DNA from: an uncultured Eubacterium sp.
GTDB taxonomy: Bacteria; Bacillota; Clostridia; Peptostreptococcales; Anaerovoracaceae
Length of the DNA stretch: 11,989 bases
NCBI GenBank assembly: GCA_946614405.1
Contig: CAMOGZ010000018.1
Span: 1-11,989 of the forward strand
Direction of reading: 5' to 3'
The notes under the pieces were generated by a model. The model was not told where the DNA came from. It saw nothing but the letters and a program-made list of their open reading frames with translations, and ran no database searches. Below, piece after piece: positions 6,468 through 11,989 of the stretch; the first letter of the stretch is position 1; every line of letters starts with the position of its first letter. A program made the translations under genes and the position numbers.

Positions 6468-8891
6468 TTATTTCCCCTCTCTCATAATATTGAATGATAC
6501 TTCAGCACGGTCGCCCTCCGGTGTGAACATCAGGAGATGTCCTTCTCCCTCACGGCCGGTGGTGCGGACATAGGTTCCGCCCATGCCTCCGGAAAGGGAG
6601 ATCACAGAAGGTCCGATGAGCTGGATCTCGCCGCTTGGGTTCAGCACCACAGGGTCGTTGGCAAAGGGCAATACGTTTCCAAATTCGTCGGTCAGGCGGA
6701 TCCGTACCGATGCCACGTCGTAGGATTTCCCCTCCACCAGCTCGGTGTGATCCACCAGCACCTCCAGCCGGCGCTCGCTCATGGGAGACAGCACCAGGGT
6801 CTTGACGATCTTTCCGTCTTTATATGCCTCAAACTTCCAGGTGGTGGCCTCGCCGCCCCAGTCACCGATGTAGCGGTTGTAGAGGCTGACAGCGTCCTCC
6901 GGCTTCATCCGGTAGCGGAGCAGAGAACTGAAAGCCCGGGCCATTTCGGCTTTGTTCAGGGAATAGAGACCCTTGCGAGCCACTTGGTTCAGAAGGTCCC
7001 GGGTCACCTCGGCCTTCTTCTCGGGCATGCGCTCCTTGGTGATCAGCTGATCGCCGATGTAGTCGTCGATGAGGATGGGCCCGTGAGCCAGGTGCTTGTA
7101 GGGGCTGTCCCCGCCGGTGTATTCCTTGATCAGAAGGTCGTTCCGGTACATCTTCACACTGTCGGCGTTGGTGATGATGTAGATGTCTCCGCGGTTGGAG
7201 CCGGGGTGCTCGCCGATGTCCATGGAGGAGCTCACCGTCAGCACCGGAGTGCGGTCCTGCTGGCTGGCGTAGATCGATGCGGCCAGCTTGGGATTGCGGA
7301 ACATGTCCATGACCCCGTGATAGCAGATGCGGTCGCCGGAGCCGAAGTCTTTGTGGGTGTTATAGTCGAACATGCACCAGCCGAAGCTGCCGCAGATGTC
7401 CTGCTGCTTCGACACCTCGTCCAGGACGTTGGCATGGCGCAGGGCATGCTCCAGGGTGTGTTCCTCACTGTCGAAAGGCTTGGTGGGGAACATGTGGCCG
7501 TTATACTCAGAGATCAGGTAGGGCCGCTTGGTGTCCGATGTGACGTCGGACTTCTTCTCGCAGCCTTTGTTGTCTCCCTTGTGCACAAAGTCGTTATAGG
7601 TGAAGACATCCTCCAGGAAGCTTCCCTTCTTGTAGCAGCGGACGCCGCCGGTGGGCCGGGTGGGGTCCAGTGCATGGGCCAGGGCGTTGGTCCTCTTGTA
7701 GAGGGCGTCATCGTCCACGGACTCGTTGATCCGCACGCCCCACATGATGATGGAGGGGTGGTTGCGATACTGCAGCACCATGTCCTTCACGTTGGCTGCG
7801 GCCTGGGCCTTCCACTCATCGTCTCCAATGTGCTGCCATCCCGGGATCTCCGTGAACACCAGGAGTCCCAGCTCATCGCATGCATCCACAAAGGCATGGG
7901 ACTGAGGATAATGAGAGGTTCTGACGGCGTTCAGCCCCAGTTCCTCCTTCAGGATCCGGGCGTCCTCCCTCTGGGGGGCATCCGGCATGGCATATCCCGC
8001 ATAGGCGTAGGACTGGTGCCGGTTCAGTCCCCGGATTTTCAGGCGCTTTCCGTTCAGGAGAAATGCGTCTTTCGTAAACTCTGCGTGGCGGAATCCGAAG
8101 GTGGTGAGTTGCTCATCCAGGATATCCTTTCCGAGGCAGAGCTCGGTCTTCAGCTCGTAGAGATTGGGACCATCCACATTCCACAGGTCGATGATACCGG
8201 CCTTCAGCGGATGAAGAATGGTCCGGGCAGGACCTTCCCCCAGAAGGCGGAAGCGGGTCTCTCCCTTCTTGCGCAGGGACTGGCGCACGGTCATGTGATC
8301 CGTTGCACCGCGGACCAGGATCTCGCTGATCACCGTGGCGCTCTCCTGCCGGACGGGCACATCGTGCTCTTCGAATCCGCAGTCAAAATCCGTGCGGACG
8401 AAGATATCTTCGATGTAGGAGGAACCTTTCACCTCCAGGTAAACATCCCGGTAGATGCCGCCATAGGTCAGGTAGTCTATGACAAAACCGAAGGGCGGCA
8501 CGTTCAGGGATTCCCGGCTGTCCAGGCGCACTGTGATGAGGTTGTCTGCTCCGTAGGTCACCAGCTTGCTGATGTCCAGGGTGAATGCGGTGTAGCCGCA
8601 GGCATGCTCTCCGGCCGGGACCCCGTTCACAAAGACCTCCGCCCTGTGGGCGGCGCCCTCAAAGGTCAGCAGCAGGATCTTTCCCTGCCACTCTGCAGGA
8701 ACGTGCAGGCTTCTGCGGTAACCGGATACCATCTGGTACTCCTTCTCACTGAAATAGTGGAAGGGCAGTTCTTTGACGGTATGAGGGATCCGCACCGGGG
8801 TCAGATCCCCGGCAAAATCCTGCGCCAGTAGCTTATCCGTATACTCCGGCGTGAACTGCCAGTCGTTATTCAAATAAATGCGATCGTTCAT
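6468..8891 (-). CDS. Glycoside hydrolase family 2, beta-galactosidase-like
   Basis: An 807-residue GH2 enzyme with the usual order: a jelly-roll sugar-binding domain (about 1-155, with FEGAAHRAEVFVNG and GGIYRDVYLEV), an Ig-like domain (about 160-270), the TIM barrel from LLNGKRLKIRGLNRHQ (about 278-545), and C-terminal beta domains. In the barrel WGVRINES contains the acid/base E390 and YLISEYNGH the nucleophile E462. The NxKG motif that binds the carboxylate in beta-glucuronidases is not seen; the equivalent region reads MDMFRNPKLAASIY. No signal peptide, so it acts in the cytoplasm on sugar brought in by the adjoining symporter. Upstream in-frame ATGs at 8939 and 8912 exist, but only ATG 8891 has a good ribosome binding site (AAAGGAAAG). 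Beta-galactosidase is favoured by galK-galT close by; substrate unproven. Confidence 0.88.
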   Translation of the reverse strand: MNDRIYLNNDWQFTPEYTDKLLAQDFAGDLTPVRIPHTVKELPFHYFSEKEYQMVSGYRRSLHVPAEWQGKILLLTFEGAAHRAEVFVNGVPAGEHACGYTAFTLDISKLVTYGADNLITVRLDSRESLNVPPFGFVIDYLTYGGIYRDVYLEVKGSSYIEDIFVRTDFDCGFEEHDVPVRQESATVISEILVRGATDHMTVRQSLRKKGETRFRLLGEGPARTILHPLKAGIIDLWNVDGPNLYELKTELCLGKDILDEQLTTFGFRHAEFTKDAFLLNGKRLKIRGLNRHQSYAYAGYAMPDAPQREDARILKEELGLNAVRTSHYPQSHAFVDACDELGLLVFTEIPGWQHIGDDEWKAQAAANVKDMVLQYRNHPSIIMWGVRINESVDDDALYKRTNALAHALDPTRPTGGVRCYKKGSFLEDVFTYNDFVHKGDNKGCEKKSDVTSDTKRPYLISEYNGHMFPTKPFDSEEHTLEHALRHANVLDEVSKQQDICGSFGWCMFDYNTHKDFGSGDRICYHGVMDMFRNPKLAASIYASQQDRTPVLTVSSSMDIGEHPGSNRGDIYIITNADSVKMYRNDLLIKEYTGGDSPYKHLAHGPILIDDYIGDQLITKERMPEKKAEVTRDLLNQVARKGLYSLNKAEMARAFSSLLRYRMKPEDAVSLYNRYIGDWGGEATTWKFEAYKDGKIVKTLVLSPMSERRLEVLVDHTELVEGKSYDVASVRIRLTDEFGNVLPFANDPVVLNPSGEIQLIGPSVISLSGGMGGTYVRTTGREGEGHLLMFTPEGDRAEVSFNIMREGK

Positions 8892-8924
8892 CGAACTTTC
8901 CTTTCTTTGCATTGAAAATACTCT

Positions 8925-8958
8925 ATTATAGATTACCATAAAGGGGATTGTGAGACAA
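8925..8958 (-). promoter_or_regulatory. Promoter of the GH2-symporter operon with an inverted repeat at the -35
   Basis: On the minus strand a perfect TATAAT (8930-8925) lies 34 nt before the GH2 start codon. The position 17 nt upstream holds TCACAA, a poor -35. It is covered by a symmetric TTGTNNNACAA element (8948-8958). A good -10 with a poor -35 and a palindrome on top suggests control by a repressor or activator binding there, as expected for a sugar-inducible operon. The regulator is not encoded next to it. Confidence 0.5.
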
Positions 8959-8972
8959 GAAAAAGGTAACAG

Positions 8973-8998
8973 AAAACGGGGCTGCGATGCAGCCCCGT
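8973..8998 (-). terminator. Terminator of the SDR gene
   Basis: ACGGGGCTGC (8976-8985) and GCAGCCCCGT (8989-8998) form a perfect 10-bp stem with a 3-nt loop, 20 nt after the SDR stop on the minus strand. TTTT follows. It separates the SDR transcript from the GH2 operon promoter. Confidence 0.8.
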
Positions 8999-9018
8999 AA
9001 ATGCTCTGTGAAGATTGA

Positions 9019-9771
9019 TCAGCCCAGCATCATGCCGCCGTCCACCAGGACGTTGGAACCGTTGATGTAGGATGCTTCGTCACTGGCCAGGAAGTAGACC
9101 ACATTGGCGATCTCTTCCGGTTCTGCAGGACGTCCCAAAGGTCCCAAAGTGACCTGGGAATCACCGAAGTTCTTATAGTCCTCCACGGAGTCCCGGAACA
9201 TCTGAGTGTTGACCCAGCCCGGGGATACGGAGTTGGCCCGGATGCCGAACTGGCCGTACTCGTTGGCCACGTTCTTGGTCATGCCGATGACGGCCCATTT
9301 ACTGGAGCCGTAGCCGATCTCATAGGTGTATCCGGTCATGCCGGAGACGGATCCGAAGTTGACGATGGCGCCTTTGCCCTGAGCCTTCATGATGGGGAGG
9401 ACGTTCATCATCATGAGAAATGGTCCGAAGACGTTGATCTCATAGATCCGTTTGAAATTGGCGAATGTATAATCGATGGTGGGGTTGTATTTACCGATGA
9501 TGGCAGCGGTGCTCACCAGAGCGTCGATGCGGCCCTTCTTCTCCTTGATGCTGTCCACCACATCCTTCACCTGCTCCTCGCTGGAAACATCCAGGATGTA
9601 GTAGCAGACCCGTTCCGGATCGTAGCCTTCTGCCTCGATGGCGGCTTCCAATGCCTCTTTCTTAATATCCAGCATTACCACATCATAGTCGTTCTCATAG
9701 AACTTCTTGACCACCTGGGATCCGATCCCGCCGGATGCGCCGGTGACCACGGCAACCTTGCGTTCACTCAT
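9019..9771 (-). CDS. Classical short-chain dehydrogenase/reductase (SDR)
   Basis: A 250-residue cytoplasmic Rossmann-fold oxidoreductase. The cofactor motif TGASGGIG (10-17) and the acidic D35 at the end of the second strand (VVMLDIKK) point to NAD(H) rather than NADP(H). The active site is complete: N113 (YEINVFG), S141 (VNFGSVSG) and Y154-x3-K158 (YGSSK). PGWVNTQ (184-190) and the C-terminal NVLVDGGMMLG are standard. The usual NNAG motif after strand 4 is replaced by STAA (87-90). The substrate cannot be deduced; FabG-like or sugar/polyol dehydrogenase roles are both possible. ATG 9771 is chosen because AGGAGG lies 7 nt upstream; an earlier in-frame ATG at 9789 overlaps that site. The gene has its own promoter and terminator, so it is monocistronic. 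Confidence 0.93.
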   Translation of the reverse strand: MSERKVAVVTGASGGIGSQVVKKFYENDYDVVMLDIKKEALEAAIEAEGYDPERVCYYILDVSSEEQVKDVVDSIKEKKGRIDALVSTAAIIGKYNPTIDYTFANFKRIYEINVFGPFLMMMNVLPIMKAQGKGAIVNFGSVSGMTGYTYEIGYGSSKWAVIGMTKNVANEYGQFGIRANSVSPGWVNTQMFRDSVEDYKNFGDSQVTLGPLGRPAEPEEIANVVYFLASDEASYINGSNVLVDGGMMLG

Positions 9772-9810
9772 CGTATTACCTCCTGACATATTTCTTCCAT
9801 ATCTACCTCT

Positions 9811-9839
9811 ATTTTATCCCGAATCGGCTGCAGACACAA
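9811..9839 (-). promoter_or_regulatory. Promoter of the SDR gene
   Basis: On the minus strand TTGTGT (9839-9834), a 17-nt spacer and TAAAAT (9816-9811) form a good sigma-A promoter. Transcription would start near 9804, giving a leader of about 33 nt before ATG 9771. Confidence 0.65.
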
Positions 9840-9861
9840 TAACTGGGTTGCTGCAGAAGTA

Positions 9862-9901
9862 AATCATTTTGCTTGAGATATCCGGGAAATGATTGTATAG
9901 T
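9862..9901 (+). promoter_or_regulatory. Promoter of the monooxygenase-type gene with flanking inverted repeat
   Basis: TTGAGA (9873-9878), a 17-nt spacer and TATAGT (9896-9901) make a near-consensus promoter about 24 nt before the ribosome binding site. An 8-bp perfect inverted repeat, AATCATTT (9862-9869) and AAATGATT (9887-9894), brackets the -35 box and fills the spacer. This is a sensible placement for an operator. Confidence 0.65.
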
Positions 9902-9930
9902 TAAGATAGTAATCACAAGGAGGTTCGGAT

Positions 9931-10212
9931 ATGCTGAAACTATTGGTAACATATAAGGCGAAGGATGCAGAAACAAGACAGGCATTCTACGATGAGGTAG
10001 CTGCGGCGGGGATCCCAGAGGCATCCCGTGCGGAAGAGGGGAACATCTGCTACGACTATTTCTTCTCCATGGACCGGGAGAATGAGATCCTGCTTGTTGA
10101 GAAGTGGCAGGACAAGGAAGCGCAGAAGCTGCACAGCACACTGCCCCATTTCAAGAAGGTGGGCGAGCTGAAAGAGAAATACGGCATAGAATCAATCTTC
10201 GAAGAACTGTAA
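9931..10212 (+). CDS. Antibiotic biosynthesis monooxygenase (ABM/YgiN-like) family protein
   Basis: A 93-residue protein of the dimeric alpha/beta-barrel ABM type. It opens with the beta strand MLKLLVTYKAKD and helix TRQAFYDEVAAAGI, followed by EEGNICYDYFFSMDRENEI, LLVEKWQDKEAQKLHSTLPH and a C-terminal helix with YGIESIFEEL. This order (a strand, an E-x-G-x3-Y pattern, a W-containing strand, a conserved histidine near the end) is that of YgiN-like quinol monooxygenases and related small proteins, many with no known substrate. The function here is therefore only a family guess. AAGGAGGT (9917-9924) lies 6 nt upstream of ATG, a near-ideal site. It is divergent from the SDR gene and has its own promoter and terminator; a shared redox role with the SDR is possible but unproven. 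Confidence 0.8.
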   Translation: MLKLLVTYKAKDAETRQAFYDEVAAAGIPEASRAEEGNICYDYFFSMDRENEILLVEKWQDKEAQKLHSTLPHFKKVGELKEKYGIESIFEEL

Positions 10213-10218
10213 AATAAT

Positions 10219-10257
10219 CGGGCTGTCTGAGGGAATTCCTCTGACAGCCCGGTTTAC
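10219..10257. terminator. Bidirectional terminator between convergent genes
   Basis: CGGGCTGTC (10219-10227) pairs with GACAGCCCG (10243-10251); after a T/T mismatch, GAGG (10229-10232) pairs with CCTC (10238-10241) around the loop GAATT. GTTTACTTT follows on the plus strand, and the minus strand reads ATTATTTT after the stem. It serves both the ABM-type gene and the EamA gene. Confidence 0.8.
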
Positions 10258-10261
10258 TTTG

Positions 10262-11170
10262 TTACAGGTCTTCCTTTATCCGCATCCCGGACATCCAGAC
10301 TCCCACCAGGGTCACCAGCATGCCCACGACGGTATACCATCCCCAGGTGTCGCCCACCACCACGATGCCGGCTACCACGCCTATGACCGTGGAGAGGCTG
10401 CCCACGATGTTGTTGCCCAGGGCCGGCTCCACGTAGCTCATGAGCCGGTTGTAGCAGATGTATGATGCGAAAGCGCAGAAAATCGCCAGGAACAGGAAGC
10501 AGATCAGGACCTTCCAGCTGGCGAAGAGCAGCAGGAACGTCTTCAGACCATAGCCCTGCCCCAGGCAGATGATGTCAAAAAAGATGGCCCCTTCGAATGC
10601 CATAGCAGCCGTCACCGTCATGGCGTCAAAATCGGCGGAGGCCTGGGCGCTGGTGAGACTGTACAGGCTGCAGGCGATGATGGCCAGGATCATGCAGAGC
10701 ATGCCCAGCTTGGTCCCGCCCAGAGAGAAGGTGGGGGAGAATACGGTGGCGATGACCACTCCCAGAAAGGCCACCAGGATCCCTCCCAGGATCCGCAGGT
10801 CCGCCTTCTTGTGGAACAGAAGGATCCCCATGAGCAGGGTCATGCAGGGGATCGTAGCGACGAAGATGGCGCTCACGGAGGCTGAGGTCATCTTGATCCC
10901 GTAGGCCTCCAGAATGCAGTAGGCACAGGGCTCACAAAGCCCCGGCAGCAGCAGATATATGACTTTCTTCCCCTTTAACTGAAACCGGATCTTCCCGATC
11001 AGGATCAGCACGAGAAATTCCAGCGCCATGAGACTCCAGCGAACAGCCAGCATCTGGGGCGGAGCCATCTCCTGCAGCAGAAGGGCCAGGAACAGAAAAG
11101 ACAGTCCCCAACCCAGTGAGACCATGACGATGAGAAAAATCGTAAGGGGCATATTTTTATTGCCGTTCAT
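10262..11170 (-). CDS. EamA/DMT-superfamily membrane transporter
   Basis: A 302-residue protein with about ten hydrophobic helices in two EamA repeats. The first contains MVSLGWGLSFLFLALLLQEM and, further on, ASVSAIFVATIPCMTLLMGI. The second contains AIIACSLYSLTSAQ, then SYICYNRLMSYVEPALGNNI and STVIGVVAGIVVVGDTWGWY, with the pattern (P/E)A..N.(V)GSL..VIGV that marks the ninth helix of these proteins. DMT/EamA members export amino acids, nucleosides or other small metabolites, or transport drugs; the substrate cannot be predicted here. ATG 11170 is preferred over the in-frame ATG 11176 because GGAG lies 7 nt before the former but only 1 nt before the latter. The gene stands alone, with a promoter at 11210-11238 and a shared terminator at 10219-10257. 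Confidence 0.92.
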   Translation of the reverse strand: MNGNKNMPLTIFLIVMVSLGWGLSFLFLALLLQEMAPPQMLAVRWSLMALEFLVLILIGKIRFQLKGKKVIYLLLPGLCEPCAYCILEAYGIKMTSASVSAIFVATIPCMTLLMGILLFHKKADLRILGGILVAFLGVVIATVFSPTFSLGGTKLGMLCMILAIIACSLYSLTSAQASADFDAMTVTAAMAFEGAIFFDIICLGQGYGLKTFLLLFASWKVLICFLFLAIFCAFASYICYNRLMSYVEPALGNNIVGSLSTVIGVVAGIVVVGDTWGWYTVVGMLVTLVGVWMSGMRIKEDL

Positions 11171-11209
11171 TACCATTCTCCAGGTTCATAACGATTGCGT
11201 TCTAAGAAA

Positions 11210-11238
11210 ATGATATCCCTTGTGAAACGGAAAGTCAA
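11210..11238 (-). promoter_or_regulatory. Promoter of the EamA transporter gene
   Basis: On the minus strand TTGACT (11238-11233), a 17-nt spacer and TATCAT (11215-11210) form a strong sigma-A promoter. Transcription would start near 11203, about 33 nt before ATG 11170. Confidence 0.7.
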
Positions 11239-11260
11239 TGCGAACATCACAGGAGATAGT

Positions 11261-11290
11261 AAGGCCGGGCCGGTTTTGCACCGGCCTTTT
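11261..11290 (+). terminator. Orphan terminator-like hairpin in a divergent intergenic region
   Basis: AAGGCCGG (11261-11268) pairs with CCGGCCTT (11281-11288), 8 bp, and the internal GGCCGG (11269-11274 shifted by one base) offers an alternative partner with the loop TTTTGCA. TTTTACTTT follows on the plus strand only. No plus-strand gene lies between the EamA promoter (11238) and this hairpin, and the esterase promoter is downstream of it, so what it terminates is unclear. Confidence 0.55.
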
Positions 11291-11309
11291 ACTTTGCGCT
11301 CAGGACACA

Positions 11310-11339
11310 TTGACAAGCGGATTCCATAAGTGGTACATT
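11310..11339 (+). promoter_or_regulatory. Promoter of the esterase gene
   Basis: A perfect -35 TTGACA (11310-11315) is followed after 18 nt by TACATT (11334-11339). Transcription would start near 11346, giving a 30-nt leader before ATG 11376. Confidence 0.55.
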
Positions 11340-11375
11340 ATTCTTTGTAGAGCAATGAAAGGAAAGGTTGGGATA

Positions 11376-11989
11376 ATGAAAGGTCGTAAAACTGGCATTA
11401 TGCTTTTGCTCCTGCTTGTGGTTTTGCTGGGCATCGGAGGCGTCTATGAGATGATGCAGGGGATGGAAATCCCGGGGCTCTCCCACGTCGCGAAGCTTGT
11501 GAAGAAGCCGGAGCCCATCAACAAGGATCCGGAGAAGATCCTGTCACTGCCGGCGGAGTATAAGGAAGAGGCGAAGCATCAGGGCACACTGAAGACCCTG
11601 ACATATGATTACACCATGTACGAGGGCAGCGGCTCCACGGTGGAGAAGAAGGCCGTGGTCTATCTGCCTTATGATTATGACGAGAGCAAGAAGTACGACG
11701 TATTCTATCTGATGCACGGATACGGCGGGGGCTGTCACACATTCCTGGGGAGCAAGTCCAACCCCAGGGCCTTCAAGAATATGCTGGATCACATGATCGA
11801 GGATCATAAGATCGAGCCATTCATCGTGGTGACGCCCACTTACACGGAAGAATATACGGACTATTACACCAAGCTGGACGAGATGGGCACCGAGGTGGTC
11901 TCCACACTGATGCCTCTGGTGGAGGAGAAGTACAGCACCTATGCGGATTCCACTGATGAAGAGGACCTGAAGGCCTCCCGGGATCACCG
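11376..11989 (+). CDS. Secreted or membrane-anchored alpha/beta-hydrolase esterase, CE1/feruloyl-esterase-like (3' end outside window)
   Basis: The frame is open from ATG 11376 to the end of the window (204 codons, no stop). Residues 1-6 are basic (MKGRKT) and residues 7-22 strongly hydrophobic, a signal peptide or N-terminal anchor without a clear lipobox. A linker rich in K, E and P follows, then KTLTYDYTMYEGSGSTVEKK, AVVYLPYDYDESKKYDVFYL and MHGYGGGCHTFLG (113-125), the oxyanion-hole strand of esterase D/CE1 enzymes. PFIVVTPTYTEEYTDYY and the last residues ASRDH fit the segment that in this family leads directly into the nucleophile motif GFSMG, which lies beyond the window. Such enzymes remove feruloyl or acetyl groups from plant xylan; the specific substrate is unknown. 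AGGAAAGG (11360-11367) lies 8 nt upstream of the start. Confidence 0.8.
   Translation, partial: MKGRKTGIMLLLLLVVLLGIGGVYEMMQGMEIPGLSHVAKLVKKPEPINKDPEKILSLPAEYKEEAKHQGTLKTLTYDYTMYEGSGSTVEKKAVVYLPYDYDESKKYDVFYLMHGYGGGCHTFLGSKSNPRAFKNMLDHMIEDHKIEPFIVVTPTYTEEYTDYYTKLDEMGTEVVSTLMPLVEEKYSTYADSTDEEDLKASRDH

Noticed and set aside
6537..8831. A 764-codon open frame on the plus strand opposite the GH2 gene, and a 400-codon one opposite the symporter (5295-6497)
   Set aside because: Both lie antisense to genes with clear family motifs, have low-complexity composition rich in H, Q, G, D and V, and lack recognisable domains or ribosome binding sites. They follow from the codon bias of the real genes.
8892..8939. 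Upstream ATG starts for the GH2 protein at 8939 and 8912
   Set aside because: They add residues before the conserved N terminus, the 8939 start would lie upstream of the predicted -10 box, and neither has a ribosome binding site as good as that of 8891.
9828..9856. Two CTGCAG palindromes 17 bp apart in the SDR/ABM divergent region
   Set aside because: Six-base palindromes recur by chance, one lies in the spacer of the SDR promoter, and no longer symmetry joins them.

Overview
The window looks like a chromosomal segment of a Gram-positive, moderately GC-rich anaerobe in the Clostridia, most likely a Lachnospiraceae-type gut bacterium. This rests on the strong AGGAGG-type ribosome binding sites, sigma-A type promoters, a class II (Firmicutes-type) GalT, a GPH sugar symporter and a BrnTA-type antitoxin with the clostridial MKKEYDF start. 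It is an inference from gene content, not a measured taxonomic placement.

Left part (1-5105, + strand). The window opens in the C-terminal, Lon-like domain of RadA. A 234-bp gap follows with a 14-bp inverted repeat, a possible small-RNA unit (extended -10 promoter, then a strong terminator about 80 nt later) and an AT-rich promoter zone. Next comes an in-frame fusion between the first ~47 residues of a BrnT toxin and a complete BrnA antitoxin; the toxin core is gone, but an internal GTG with its own ribosome binding site marks the original brnA start. Then an XRE-HTH/Uma2 fusion protein, galK (overlapping it by 20 bp) and galT follow without a visible terminator, so the antitoxin remnant, the Uma2 protein and the two Leloir genes may form one transcription unit. 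Two hairpins at 5032-5099 close this operon and the convergent one.

Middle part (5106-9771, - strand). A GH2 beta-galactosidase-like enzyme (807 aa, no signal peptide) and a GPH/MelB-type symporter form a tight two-gene operon in which the stop and start codons abut. Upstream, behind its own terminator, is a monocistronic classical SDR oxidoreductase. Uptake by the symporter, cytoplasmic cleavage by the GH2 enzyme and galactose entry through GalK and GalT make a plausible beta-galactoside route. galE and galM are not in the window.

Right part (9772-11989). A divergent promoter region serves the SDR gene and a small antibiotic-biosynthesis-monooxygenase-type protein (+). A bidirectional terminator separates that from an EamA/DMT exporter (-). 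After a 205-bp divergent region holding an orphan terminator-like hairpin, a secreted or membrane-anchored CE1-type esterase begins on the + strand and runs off the end.

The most unusual item is the toxin-deleted BrnT'-BrnA fusion with its retained promoter zone, sitting at the head of the Uma2-galK-galT genes. No CRISPR array, tRNA, rRNA or insertion sequence was seen.
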